64,000 nucleotides of DNA from JACQAP01 sp035548375 (lineage in GTDB: Bacteria > Pseudomonadota > Gammaproteobacteria > Burkholderiales > JACQAP01): contig DASZTG010000063.1 of assembly GCA_035548375.1 (NCBI GenBank), positions 116,807 to 180,806 of the forward strand, given 5' to 3'. The number at the start of each line of letters is the position of its first letter. Positions within the stretch are counted from its first letter, which is position 1. The notes under the pieces are model-generated. The model was given only the letters and a program-made list of their open reading frames with translations, was not told where the DNA came from and did no database searches. A program made the translations under genes and the position numbers. Of this stretch, positions 44,229 to 53,049 are shown piece by piece.

Positions 44229-45227
44229 CTACAGCGCGCGCACCGACACGAGGTTATCCTGCTCCTTCGCGGCGCCCAGCGGGTTGCGCAGCGGCCGGCC
44301 GAATTGGGCGGCATGGATTTCGAAGACGTCGCCGACCTTCGTTTCGATTTTCTTCGTGAAGCTGCCGGTCGCGGCGCCGAAGAAATGCACGTGCACGTCG
44401 CCGGGCTGACGGAAGTCGCGATACTTGAAATGGTGATGCTCGAGGTTGCCGATCGAGTGGCACATGTTCGATTCGCCCGATAGCCAGTCTTCCGCCCAGA
44501 TTTCCTTGCCGCCGCGCACGAGGTGCGCGCGGCCGTTGACGGAATCGGGCAATTCGCCGGTCAGCAGCTCCGGTCCGTACGAGCACTGGCGCAGCTTCGA
44601 GTGCGCGAGGTAGAGATAATTCTGGCGCTCCATCACGTGGTCGGCGTATTCGTTGCCGAGCGCGAATCCCACGCGCAGGACTTCGCCCTTGTCGCCGATG
44701 ACGTAGAGGCCGACGACCTCGACTTCCTCGCCGCCGTCCAGGGCATAGGCCGGCAGCTCAAGCGGCTGCTCGGGGGGAACCACGCAGCGCCCGTCACCCT
44801 TGTAGAACCACTCAGGCGCCGTGCCGAATTTTCCTTTCACGGGTTTGCCGCCTTCCATGCCCCACTTGAACATTTTCATCGAGTCGGTCAGCTCGGCTTC
44901 GTCCTTCTGCAGCTTGGCGTGCATCGAATCGCGCGCCGCCGCGCTGCCAAGGTGGGACAAGCCCGTGCCGGTGATCAGGCAGCAATGCGGATCGGGATGG
45001 TCGAGCGGCGGCAGCAGGCGCTTTTCGTTGACCACTTCGTCATAGCTCGCCGTTTCCGCGCCGATCTTTTTCGTCGCCAACGCCTGCAGCGACGTGCCTT
45101 CGCGTGCCGCGCTTAACGCAAGGTCGTAGGTCCGGGCGACGCCGCCCAGGATGCGCAGGGTCTTGCCGTCTTCCGAAGCCGCAACGCGGCGCGCGCCGGA
45201 ACGGTCGGTGAATTGAACGAGCCTCAT
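44229..45227 (-). CDS. AraD1-like protein, fumarylacetoacetate hydrolase superfamily
   Basis: 332 aa FAH-fold enzyme of the AraD1 group, thought to act on 2-keto-3-deoxy sugar acids such as in arabonate or related pathways. Motifs: LITGTGLSHLGSAAARDSM, KMFKWGMEGGKP, EWFYKGDG, LDGGEEVEVVGLY, GFALGNEYADHVMERQNYLY and GDVHVHFFGAA. ATG 45227 is preferred: GGGGAG lies just upstream. Divergent from the hydrolase at 45373, with about 145 nt between. Reaction is inferred from family only. Confidence 0.85.
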   Translation of the reverse strand: MRLVQFTDRSGARRVAASEDGKTLRILGGVARTYDLALSAAREGTSLQALATKKIGAETASYDEVVNEKRLLPPLDHPDPHCCLITGTGLSHLGSAAARDSMHAKLQKDEAELTDSMKMFKWGMEGGKPVKGKFGTAPEWFYKGDGRCVVPPEQPLELPAYALDGGEEVEVVGLYVIGDKGEVLRVGFALGNEYADHVMERQNYLYLAHSKLRQCSYGPELLTGELPDSVNGRAHLVRGGKEIWAEDWLSGESNMCHSIGNLEHHHFKYRDFRQPGDVHVHFFGAATGSFTKKIETKVGDVFEIHAAQFGRPLRNPLGAAKEQDNLVSVRAL

Positions 45228-45372
45228 GCAATCTCCCCCTGTTTTTGTGAATGCGGTACTGCGGGATCGGAATGGTACGACGATTCGCCCGCGCATGCTG
45301 CGAGGTTGTGCGCGCAAAACCGCCCACCTATACTGCGGCGAAACCGACGAATGCGGAACCCACGGAGGAAGC

Positions 45373-46155
45373 ATGAAAATCAGGTCGAACGGCATCGAGA
45401 TCAACTACACCGTCGCGGGCGAGGGGCCCTGGGTCGTCTTGAGCCATTCGCTGGCCTGCAACGTTTCGATGTGGGACGAGCAGGTGCAGTCGCTCCGGTC
45501 GAAGTACAAGGTCCTGTGCTTCGATACGCGCGGACACGGCGCCAGCGACGCGCCGGCGACCGACTACACGCTCGACATGCTGGCGGTGGACTTGCTCGGC
45601 TTGCTGGACGGGCTCGCGATCAAGGATCCGCATTTCATCGGCCTGTCGATGGGCGGCATGATCGGCATGACGTTCGCGCTCAAGCATCCGGGCCGCCTGC
45701 GCAGCCTGGTCCTGTGCGACACGTCCAGCCGGGTTCCGCCGGAAGCCGGGCCCATCTGGGAGGGCCGCATCAAGACGGCCGCGGAGCAGGGCATGGAGCC
45801 GCTGGTGGAACCGACCCTGCAGCGCTGGTTCACCGAACCGTTCTACCAGTCCAACAAGCCGATGATGGCGCAGGTCGGCGCCATGATCCGCGGCACGAAG
45901 CCGGCGGGCTACATCGGTTGCTGCCGCGCGATCCCGAAGATCAACCTGACCGACCGCCTCGGCGCGATCAAGAGCCCGGTGCGGGTCATCGTCGGTGACC
46001 AGGACGTCGGCACGCCGGTGGCGATGTCGAAGGCGATCAGCGATGCGATCCCGGGATCCGACCTGATCGTGATTCCGTCGGCTTCCCACCTTTCCAACCT
46101 CGAGCAGCCGGCGGCCTTCAACAATGCGCTGGCGGACTTTCTACGGCGCCATTGA
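45373..46155 (+). CDS. Alpha/beta hydrolase, 3-oxoadipate enol-lactonase-like
   Basis: 260 aa alpha/beta hydrolase resembling PcaD. Oxyanion region LSHSLACNVSMWD, nucleophile elbow HFIGLSMGGMIG (Ser near residue 95), acid in VIVGDQDVGTP and His in SASHLSNLEQP. ATG 45373 follows GGAGGAA. No other beta-ketoadipate genes are adjacent, so the name describes similarity rather than proven pathway. Its 3' end overlaps the convergent exonuclease gene by 38 nt. Confidence 0.85.
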   Translation: MKIRSNGIEINYTVAGEGPWVVLSHSLACNVSMWDEQVQSLRSKYKVLCFDTRGHGASDAPATDYTLDMLAVDLLGLLDGLAIKDPHFIGLSMGGMIGMTFALKHPGRLRSLVLCDTSSRVPPEAGPIWEGRIKTAAEQGMEPLVEPTLQRWFTEPFYQSNKPMMAQVGAMIRGTKPAGYIGCCRAIPKINLTDRLGAIKSPVRVIVGDQDVGTPVAMSKAISDAIPGSDLIVIPSASHLSNLEQPAAFNNALADFLRRH

Positions 46156-47554
46156 CGAGGCGCGATGCGACGATGATGTCCAGGTCGCGCGGCGCGCGCT
46201 TCAGGTATTGCGAGAGCAATCGATAGAAGCCGGCGTCGAAGGCCGCGTCGGTGCGCGAGTGCGCGAGTTCATGTAGTTCCGATTCCGAAGTGACGCTGCC
46301 GAGGTAGCGCCAGTTGTCGATGACATGAATCTCGACGCGGCCGCTCACCAGGTTGCGCTCGCGAATGCCGATCGGCCCGGCGTGCGGCCAATCACGGATG
46401 CGCAGGGCGTGCAGTGCCTGCATCAATCGCATCGAGTGGGACAGCGCCGACTCCCTGCCCACGCAAAGTCCGCGGCAGGTCTTGAGCTGGAATCCGAGGC
46501 AGGGCCCCGATCCGGCCTGCAGCCCGCTGCCGATGTGGCACAGGCCGTGTTCGTCCGCCAGCCTGCGCAAGGCGTTGAGCGCGACGCGCTGCGACCGGAA
46601 CACTCCATGCAGCTTGCTTGCCTCTTGCGGCTCGATTCCGGCGAGGTCGATTGCAACAGGCCTGGCCGGTCCGTCGACAGGATCCCATTGCAAGGCCCAG
46701 GCGTCCTGGTCCCTGCGCGGAATGCGATTGTGCGACGGCTGCAAACGGCGCACCCATTCGACGAAGCGGATCTGCATGCCGAGCTCGCCGGCCGATTCCT
46801 TCCAGTCGATGCCGGCGATGTCGCCGAATTTTCGGACCGCCGCGCCGGAACGCTCGCCGCTGAAGTGCGAGAGCATGCGCGCTCGCAGGTTCATGGTCTT
46901 GCCGACGTGCAAGGCGTGCCCCTGCGCATCCATGAAGGCGTATACGCCGGGCGCCTCCGGCAACCTGTCGAACAGGTCGACGGGCAAGCCGGGAGGCAGT
47001 TGCGGTTTTTTCAGCATTTCCGCGACGGCTTGCGATATGCGCTCGGAATCGAATTCGCGATGTATGCACTGCGTGAAATCCCAGAGCACGCGAGCGTCGG
47101 CGAGCGCGCGGTGGCGGGCGTCGCAGCTCAGGCCGTGGCGCTCGATCAGGCTGTCGAGGTTGTGGCGCTTTTCATGCGGGAACAGCCGTCGCGACAGCCG
47201 CACCGTGCACAGCACGTCGGGTTCGTATCGCAAGCCCACGCGACGGAACTCGCTTTTCAGGAACCCCGAGTCGAACCGCGCGTTGTGCGCGACCAGCGTT
47301 TTTCCCCGCAGGCGGCGGTGCAGGTCCTCCGCGAGCTCGGCAAACGTGGGCGCATTGGCCACCATGGCGTCCGTGATGCCGGTCAGCGACTCGATGGTTT
47401 GCGGAATCGGCCGCTCCGGATTGACCAGTGAGGTCCATTCGCCGACCGGGCGTCCGTGCTCGACCTCCACGACGCCGACTTCCGTGATCCGGTCGAAATG
47501 CGGCGCGGCGCCGGTGGTTTCGAGGTCCACGAAGACCAGCGATCGGTCAAGCAT
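46118..47554 (-). CDS. DEDDh 3'-5' exonuclease fused to a GIY-YIG (UvrC/Cho-like) nuclease
   Basis: 478 aa two-nuclease protein. Residues about 1-170 are a DnaQ-like exonuclease: FVDLETTG (D, E), VAHNARFDSGFL (D) and HRALADARVLW (H, D). Residues about 195-280 form a GIY-YIG domain, APGVYAFMDAQGHALHVGKT with Arg in LRARMLSHF, as in UvrC and Cho. The C-terminal 200 residues include the CRGLCVGRESALSH stretch found in Cho-like proteins. Presumably cytoplasmic DNA repair. ATG 47554 starts MLDRSLVFVD; upstream codons have no support. Confidence 0.88.
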   Translation of the reverse strand: MLDRSLVFVDLETTGAAPHFDRITEVGVVEVEHGRPVGEWTSLVNPERPIPQTIESLTGITDAMVANAPTFAELAEDLHRRLRGKTLVAHNARFDSGFLKSEFRRVGLRYEPDVLCTVRLSRRLFPHEKRHNLDSLIERHGLSCDARHRALADARVLWDFTQCIHREFDSERISQAVAEMLKKPQLPPGLPVDLFDRLPEAPGVYAFMDAQGHALHVGKTMNLRARMLSHFSGERSGAAVRKFGDIAGIDWKESAGELGMQIRFVEWVRRLQPSHNRIPRRDQDAWALQWDPVDGPARPVAIDLAGIEPQEASKLHGVFRSQRVALNALRRLADEHGLCHIGSGLQAGSGPCLGFQLKTCRGLCVGRESALSHSMRLMQALHALRIRDWPHAGPIGIRERNLVSGRVEIHVIDNWRYLGSVTSESELHELAHSRTDAAFDAGFYRLLSQYLKRAPRDLDIIVASRLVNGAVESPPAHC

Positions 47555-47646
47555 GGATCGACGGGGAACGGGGCTGCATGGCGAACATTTTATCGCGGCC
47601 TCCACGGTGCGGGCCGCCGGCATAATGGGCCCAAACGGACGAACGG

Positions 47647-47652
47647 TATAAT
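47647..47652 (+). promoter_or_regulatory. Candidate -10 box upstream of a secreted-protein gene
   Basis: Perfect TATAAT 24 nt before ATG 47676; no convincing -35 box. A GGGGGAGGG ribosome site lies between. Confidence 0.4.
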
Positions 47653-47675
47653 CGCGCGACAAAAGGGGGAGGGAA

Positions 47676-48221
47676 ATGTCATTGCGCTTTCTGTTCGTGC
47701 TGGGAATTGCGTGTTGCGCACCGGTGTTCGCACATTCCGATGCGGAGGCTCCCGCGGCCGACGTGGTGGATTGCGAGCATCCGCCGGAAAATCTCGCACG
47801 GACGTTGCCCAAGCCGGTTGCCGGCGTGGCCGCCGTCGTGTGCACGCCGCACGCGCAGATGATCGCGCCGCATGACGGATGGACGTGGCGCTACCCGGGC
47901 AGCTATTTCGATCGTCCGTCCATTCCCGCGTATTCGCACATCGAATCGCGCACCGATGCCGCTGGACGCTACTTCACGCGATTCCAGGCAAAAGAGCTCT
48001 CTGCCGCCGAGATCGGCAAGCTGCATGAGCGATTCACGCAATCGCTCGCGACGTATCCCGATTCGAAGGCGCCACCGCGCATCGTGAAGCTGGTGGCGCG
48101 CAACGACCAGGGTCATGCCGTGGATGCCTATTTCGGATTCAAATCGAAGGACGAAGGCTGGGTTGCGGTGTGCGCGCCGGAATGCGCGCCGGAATTCTTT
48201 TTCCTTTTCAATCGGCAGTGA
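47676..48221 (+). CDS. Secreted protein of unknown function
   Basis: 181 aa with a signal peptide (MSLRFLFVLGIACCAPVFA). The mature part has four Cys residues (DCEHPPE, AVVCTPHAQ and VCAPECAPEFF), likely forming disulfides in the periplasm. No family recognised. Strong ribosome site GGGGGAGGG. The FAH gene follows after 16 nt, so the two are probably cotranscribed. Confidence 0.75.
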   Translation: MSLRFLFVLGIACCAPVFAHSDAEAPAADVVDCEHPPENLARTLPKPVAGVAAVVCTPHAQMIAPHDGWTWRYPGSYFDRPSIPAYSHIESRTDAAGRYFTRFQAKELSAAEIGKLHERFTQSLATYPDSKAPPRIVKLVARNDQGHAVDAYFGFKSKDEGWVAVCAPECAPEFFFLFNRQ

Positions 48222-48237
48222 CGACCGGAGTGCAAAA

Positions 48238-49422
48238 ATGAAATTTACCGTCGCAGATGTGCTTCCTGTAGATGCCGGCCGCGCAACGCTCATCGGCCGC
48301 GCTTGGACGCCGGGCCGAAACGGCGGCCCCGCTCCCGTCGCCATTTCCGGCGGAAAGGCCTGGGACTTGTCCCGCGTCGCGCCGACGAGCAGCGAGCTCG
48401 TCAACATGCAAGATCCGGTGAAAGTCGTCCGCGATGCGATCGCAGGCGGCTGGGCGAAGCCGGTCGGAGCGCTGGAGGATCTTGTCGCCAACTCGCATGC
48501 CGACCGGCGCGATGCCTCGAAGCCCTACCTGCTCGCACCCTGCGACCTGCAGGCGGTACGCGCTTGCGGCGTCACCTTCGTCTCGAGCATGCTCGAGCGC
48601 GTCATCGAGGAGCATGCGAAAGGCGACCTCGCCAAGGCCGAGGAAATCCGGCGTTCCATTGGCTCGGAAATCGGCACGGAGATCAAATCCATCAAGCCCG
48701 GCACGCCGGAAGCCAAGCGCGTCAAGGAATCGCTGATCAAGCGCAACCTGTGGTCACAATACCTGGAGGTCGGCATCGGGCCGGACGCGGAAGTCTTCAA
48801 CAAGTCCCAGCCGATGTCCGCGGTCGGGCTCGGTGCCGAAATCGGCATTCGCGCGGACTCTTCCTGGAACAACCCGGAACCCGAAGTCGTGCTGGCGGTC
48901 AATCGCGCCGGCAGGATCGTCGGCGCTGCATTGGGAAATGACGTCAACCTGCGCGACTTCGAGGGCCGCAGCGCCTTGCTGCTCGGCAAGGCGAAGGACA
49001 ACAACGCCAGTTGCGCGATCGGCCCGTTCATCCGGCTGTTCGACGGCCACTATGGCATCGACGACCTGCGACGCACGCACATCAAGATCGAGATCGCGGG
49101 CCCGGAAGGCTACAAGCTCGCCGGCGAAAGCCGGCTCGAAGCCATCAGCCGGGACCCCGTCGACCTCGCTGGACAGGCTGTCAATCGCACCCACCAGTAT
49201 CCCGACGGGACCATGCTGTTCCTGGGCACGCAATTCGCACCGGTAAAAGACCGCGACGAACCGGGAAAGGGTTTCACGCACAAGGTGGGCGACGTCGTGT
49301 CGATCCGTGCCGATTCACTCGGCATGCTGATCAATCGCGTGAACCACTGCGACAAGATCGCGCCGTGGACTTACGGCGTGGGCGACCTCATGCGCAACCT
49401 GGCGGCGAGGGGTTTGCTGTAG
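48238..49422 (+). CDS. Fumarylacetoacetate hydrolase family protein
   Basis: 394 aa FAH-superfamily enzyme with an N-terminal extension of about 100 residues. Core motifs: FNKSQPMSAVGLGAEIGIR, NNPEPEVVLAVNRAGRIVGAALGNDVNLRDFEGRS region with the Glu metal ligands, and a C-terminal GDVVSIRADSLGMLINRV. ATG 48238 has GGAG upstream. Members act on acylpyruvates or 2-keto acids from aromatic breakdown; the substrate here is not determined. Confidence 0.87.
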   Translation: MKFTVADVLPVDAGRATLIGRAWTPGRNGGPAPVAISGGKAWDLSRVAPTSSELVNMQDPVKVVRDAIAGGWAKPVGALEDLVANSHADRRDASKPYLLAPCDLQAVRACGVTFVSSMLERVIEEHAKGDLAKAEEIRRSIGSEIGTEIKSIKPGTPEAKRVKESLIKRNLWSQYLEVGIGPDAEVFNKSQPMSAVGLGAEIGIRADSSWNNPEPEVVLAVNRAGRIVGAALGNDVNLRDFEGRSALLLGKAKDNNASCAIGPFIRLFDGHYGIDDLRRTHIKIEIAGPEGYKLAGESRLEAISRDPVDLAGQAVNRTHQYPDGTMLFLGTQFAPVKDRDEPGKGFTHKVGDVVSIRADSLGMLINRVNHCDKIAPWTYGVGDLMRNLAARGLL

Positions 49423-49763
49423 GGCCATGGGAAGGTCGCCTCCGTTCGAGGCTGGGGTTCTTCATAAGGCGGGCGCAGCGCTTTCACCCGAGTTGCAGAA
49501 TCGATTCACCGGGTAAGTCGCCTGCGTTGACCACGAGTCCGCCGCTCGACCCCTCGCTCCAGCGGACGACTTCGCCGCCCGCTGAGCTTTTGGATGCATG
49601 TGGAGTTCCCTTGCCGAAGCCGGTGCCTGTGATGCCGAATCTCCCAATCCAACCGACCTCGCGCCTGCGGCGCTCGTCGGCTGATCTTGCGCGTTGGAAG
49701 TAGGGCATTGCCAGCCGTCGCGCGATTGCATTCAATGATCATTCCTGCCAAAGGGGCGTGCTT
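49423..49763. other. Intergenic region with an attC-like palindrome
   Basis: About 340 nt without a gene. Apart from the palindrome at 49647-49699, no feature is recognised. Codon-like bias in a rightward frame through the palindrome is not accompanied by a start or family match. Confidence 0.45.
49647..49699. repeat. attC-like imperfect palindrome
   Basis: ATCCAAC at the left end fits the RYYYAAC core of integron attC sites; GTTGGAA at the right end misses GTTRRRY only at the last base. Between them CCGAC/GTCGG and GCGCC/GGCGC form a hairpin with a TGC loop. It stands 65 nt before a DUF1398 gene, a type of gene often carried alone like a cassette. No integrase is in the window. Confidence 0.35.
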
Positions 49764-50175
49764 ATGAGTAAGGCTGTCGAGAATTTGCAAGCGGCTCAAC
49801 AACGGGCGATGGCCGGCCGCCCCAAGGCCGGCGGTTTTCCGTATCTCGCCGAGATGCTTCGCAGTGCGGGTGTAACGCGCAACCTGTGGTCACTACCTTC
49901 CTGTCAGAGCCTGTACTTGACGGAGCAGGGGCCAGTCGTGATCCAGGGGGCGCCTCTTATCACTGGGATTGCGGCTGTGCCGCAGTTCGCGCGCGACGCG
50001 CTGGTCACTGCGCTGCGGACTGACCAGGCCGGTCAAAGTACGTTTCCGGAGTTCTTGATGGCGGCATGGAAGGCTGGCGTCAAGCTACGACGTGGATTTC
50101 ATCGCAAGAACCGTCACCTACTACGGATCGCGCGGCGAGAGCTACGTCGAGTCGTATCCGGTCGCCAAGCTGTAG
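49764..50175 (+). pseudogene. DUF1398 family gene with a frameshift
   Basis: Begins well at ATG 49764 (ribosome site AAGGGG) with a DUF1398-like N-terminus: SKAVENLQAAQQRAM, GGFPYLAEMLRSAGVTRN, SLYLTEQGPVVIQG and STFPEFLMAAWKAGV. After codon 106 (near 50082) the frame is lost. In the +1 frame the expected C-terminus continues, SYDVDFIARTVTYYG and SYVESYPVAKL, to a TAG at 50173-50175. One extra base, or two missing, explains it. It is either a real recent inactivation or a sequencing error; the preserved second part argues for a recent event. Confidence 0.82.
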
Positions 50176-50643
50176 GGCGAAGTGGCGAAGAGTGGAAGCA
50201 CTCGGTCATTGTCAGCTGCCGTGGTCCAATATTCAGCGTGTAGCGGATGCGCGGAAATCGGTCGTGTTTTGCTTGCATTGCGCCGGTGCGCCGCTGACGC
50301 CGGGCGTTATATGTCGGTAACACGCCGAAGACTGACCCCTGCGAATTCGAATTGATCGCCGTGTTCACCGGTGACCTTCAGTACATTCGAGTCAAGGCGC
50401 TGCAGGAAGGCATGCCGTACCGACTCTCCTTGCCAGCGTTCCCGCACGAATGCGTTGCATACGGGCTGACCGGGCGAGAAACGCAATCGAAAATCTCCCG
50501 CGGTGCCGCAAAGCAAGGCCGTGGGCCGGCGAGTGCACAAGGTCGAACTACAGCCCTTCGCTCGACTTGAACGCCGGATGCATGCATGGGAACGTCAAGC
50601 GGATTTCATGACCGGCGCCCCGCGGTACCCCCGCGGGCGATCT
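50176..50643. other. Region with no convincing gene
   Basis: About 470 nt, lower in GC than its neighbours. Two overlapping short frames exist (rightward 50352-50570 and leftward 50307-50540, the latter ending GVSLRRVTDI), but neither has a ribosome site or recognisable family. It may hold remains of degraded genes next to the frameshifted DUF1398 gene. Confidence 0.4.
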
Positions 50644-51147
50644 CTAGAGCGCTACATCGCCTTTCGCAGGCGACAATTCCTGCGCGACTTCACCCTTTTC
50701 GGTCGAGATTTGCAGCTTGAGCTTTTCGAGGCCGGGCACCTGGTCCGCAAACCGGATGCCGAGCTTGTCGATGCGGGCGGACGGCGCGCCGTCGCAGTGG
50801 AAGCGATACATGGCCTGGATGTTTCCCTCGGCCTTCGTGGGCCGGCCCTGGGTATCGACGGCGAAGGCGTTGGCGGTTTCGACCTGACACCTGGATTTAT
50901 CCGGAAACACGAACAGCTTGCCGGCATCTTTCAGGCGCGCCACGACCTCATCCGAGGAAAGCGGCGGTGTGCTCAAGCCCGAGGTATCGCCGCGGGTCAT
51001 CGGCAGCCGCAGTTGCATGCCGACATCCGCGCCGGAAACATCCACCGTCAGCGTGCCGGTCTTGTAGAGCGCCGCGGCGGTGCCGTCGGCATGGGCGGGG
51101 AGGGCGCAGGCAAGCAGCGCCAGGGCAAGGCAGGTCTTCGATTGCAT
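50644..51147 (-). CDS. Periplasmic protein resembling DUF2796 (ZrgA-like)
   Basis: 167 aa with signal peptide (MQSKTCLALALLACALPAHA). Motifs KTGTLTVDVSGADVGMQLRL and MYRFHCDGA followed by LGIRFADQVPGLEKLKLQI fit the DUF2796 pattern of an N-terminal beta region and a C-terminal repeat-like half. The His-rich zinc-binding stretches of true ZrgA are missing, so zinc uptake is doubtful. Stands alone between the degraded region and the lyase-family gene. Confidence 0.65.
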   Translation of the reverse strand: MQSKTCLALALLACALPAHADGTAAALYKTGTLTVDVSGADVGMQLRLPMTRGDTSGLSTPPLSSDEVVARLKDAGKLFVFPDKSRCQVETANAFAVDTQGRPTKAEGNIQAMYRFHCDGAPSARIDKLGIRFADQVPGLEKLKLQISTEKGEVAQELSPAKGDVAL

Positions 51148-51240
51148 GTTGTTCCCGATCGGGTGATTTGAAACGCGACGAGTTTAGCGCAACCCGCCCG
51201 GGCGGACAGCAGGAACAATTCCCATGTCCGGCGCCTTTCG

Positions 51241-52101
51241 CTAAAGCCAGTCCTTCGTCCAGCGTGCGTAGTCGTCGTTGCGCATGTAGCGCTTCATCAT
51301 CTCGTCGCTTGCAATGCCTTCGAGTTTTTCCGGCTGGGTGCCGTCCCGCAGGGATTTGAGCGTGTCGTGCACCGCGCGCACCGCGGCCGCGAACGGCTGG
51401 TGGCCCTGCAGGCAGACCCGCACGCCGCGTTGCGCAAGCAGCTCGCGGTCCATGATTTCCTTGCCGGCCCCGCCGAGGATCAACGGCAGCTTGACCTCGG
51501 CAGCTATGGCGTCCAGGTCGGCCTTCGTCTTCACGCCGACGAGAAAGATCGCATCGACGCCGCATTTTTCGTAGGCTTTGGCGCGCGCGATGGCATCGGC
51601 GATGCCGCTGATCGCCGGCGCGCTGGTGCGCCCCGCAATCATCAAACCAGTGTCCTGGCGCGCGGCAAGCGCGGCCTTCATCTTGCCGACACCTTCTTCG
51701 ATGCTCAGCAGTTGCGGCTTGCCGGCGCTACCGAACGGCGAGGGGAGGTCGGTATCCTCGATGGACAGCCCGGCAACGCCTGCCATTTCCAGCTCTTCCA
51801 CCGTGCGCATGACATTCAAAGCATTGCCGTAACCATGATCGGCGTCGCACATCAGGGGCAGATTGCCCGCGCGGCAGATGCGATTGGCCTGCGCCGCAAA
51901 TTCCGTCAATGTCAGCACGATCAGGTCCGGCGCGCCGAGCACGGTCAGCGACGCGACCGATCCGGCGAACATGCCGGCTTCGAAGCACAGGTCCTCCGCG
52001 ATGCGCGCGGAGATCGGGTCGAATACCGAACCCGGGTAAATGCATTGCCTGCCCGAAAGGATGGACCGGAAACGGTTGCGGCGATCTTGCCAGCGCGACA
52101 T
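51241..52101 (-). CDS. Isocitrate lyase/PEP mutase superfamily, oxaloacetate decarboxylase-like
   Basis: 286 aa enzyme close to the Pseudomonas PA4872 type. Characteristic motifs: YPGSVFDPISARIAEDLCFE, FAGSVASLTVLGAPDL, the metal site CDADHGYGNALNVMRTVEEL and LSIEDTDLPSPFG. The catalytic Cys loop of isocitrate lyase is absent. In the family this scaffold decarboxylates oxaloacetate or cleaves 2-methylisocitrate-like acids. 18 nt upstream on the same strand ends the aldo/keto reductase gene, so they are likely cotranscribed. Confidence 0.88.
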   Translation of the reverse strand: MSRWQDRRNRFRSILSGRQCIYPGSVFDPISARIAEDLCFEAGMFAGSVASLTVLGAPDLIVLTLTEFAAQANRICRAGNLPLMCDADHGYGNALNVMRTVEELEMAGVAGLSIEDTDLPSPFGSAGKPQLLSIEEGVGKMKAALAARQDTGLMIAGRTSAPAISGIADAIARAKAYEKCGVDAIFLVGVKTKADLDAIAAEVKLPLILGGAGKEIMDRELLAQRGVRVCLQGHQPFAAAVRAVHDTLKSLRDGTQPEKLEGIASDEMMKRYMRNDDYARWTKDWL

Positions 52102-52119
52102 CGTAATTCTCCCTCGTCG

Positions 52120-53049
52120 TTACAGGCTGTCCATGAATGCAGCCATTTTCTTGCGCGTCCCTTCGTCAGGCAGGCGTCCAGATCCTGCCTGGATGTTATC
52201 CAAGAGATGCTGTGGCTTGCCCGTAGCGGGAATGACGCAAGTCACCGCGGGATGGCCGAGGATGTACTTCAGGAAAAACTGGCCCCACGACTTGCAGTCG
52301 AATTCCGCGGCCCACGCCGGCACTTCCTTGCCGCGCACGCGCGAGAACAGGCTGGCTTGCGCGAACGGCCGGTTGACGATGGTGGCGATGCCGAGTTCGT
52401 GCGCCAGAGGCAGGATGCGCTCTTCCGCTTCGCGTTCGGCGATCGAATAGTTGAACTGCACGAAGTCGTAGTCCTTCGTCTTCATGAGACGCTCGAGGTC
52501 CGCGTAGGCGCCCGAATGGTAGTGCGTGATGCCGATGTAGCGCACGCGCCCGGCCGCCTTCCATTGCTTCAGGGTCGCGAGATGGGTTTTCCAGTCGAGC
52601 AGGTTGTGGATCTGCATGAGGTCCATGCGCTCGACTTTCATGCGGCGAAAGGATTCCTCCATTTGGCGGATGCCGGCCTCGCGGCCGCTGGTCCAGACTT
52701 TCGTTGCCATGAACAGCTTGGCGTGGAGGCCGAGCTCGGACGCGAGATCGCCCACGACCGATTCCGAGGGCCCGTACATCGGCGAGCTGTCGACCAGCGT
52801 GCCGCCTTGCTCCGCGAACAGGCGCAGCACTTCCCTGACCGGCTCGCGTTCCGCCGCGGCGCTGCCGACGTCGAAGCTCTGGTAGGTGCCCAGGCCGACG
52901 ACCGGCAGGGCTTCACCGCTGGAAGGGATGGGGCGCTTGAGCATCGCGGCCATCGGCTCAGCGCTCGACAGGAGCGGCATCGCCGGCACGCCGGCTGCCG
53001 CCATCGCTTGCAGGAGCCGGCGTCGCGCTCGATTGAAAGAGTTGGTCAT
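52120..53049 (-). CDS. Aldo/keto reductase with Tat-type signal
   Basis: 309 aa. A twin-arginine-like leader (NRARRRLLQAMAAAGVPAMP) predicts export of the folded enzyme. Catalytic tetrad: Asp and Tyr in VDSSPMYGPSE, Lys in ATKVWTSG, His in LMQIHNLLDW. C-terminal cofactor region VIPATGKPQHL. ATG 53049 has a perfect AGGAGG site but lies 92 nt inside the upstream transporter gene, in another frame; a start at 52953 would avoid the overlap but lose the leader. Confidence 0.85.
   Translation of the reverse strand: MTNSFNRARRRLLQAMAAAGVPAMPLLSSAEPMAAMLKRPIPSSGEALPVVGLGTYQSFDVGSAAAEREPVREVLRLFAEQGGTLVDSSPMYGPSESVVGDLASELGLHAKLFMATKVWTSGREAGIRQMEESFRRMKVERMDLMQIHNLLDWKTHLATLKQWKAAGRVRYIGITHYHSGAYADLERLMKTKDYDFVQFNYSIAEREAEERILPLAHELGIATIVNRPFAQASLFSRVRGKEVPAWAAEFDCKSWGQFFLKYILGHPAVTCVIPATGKPQHLLDNIQAGSGRLPDEGTRKKMAAFMDSL

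Noticed and set aside
50307..50570. Two overlapping short frames on opposite strands
   Set aside because: Neither has a start context or family; codon third-position GC does not favour either clearly. Described as a region without a gene.
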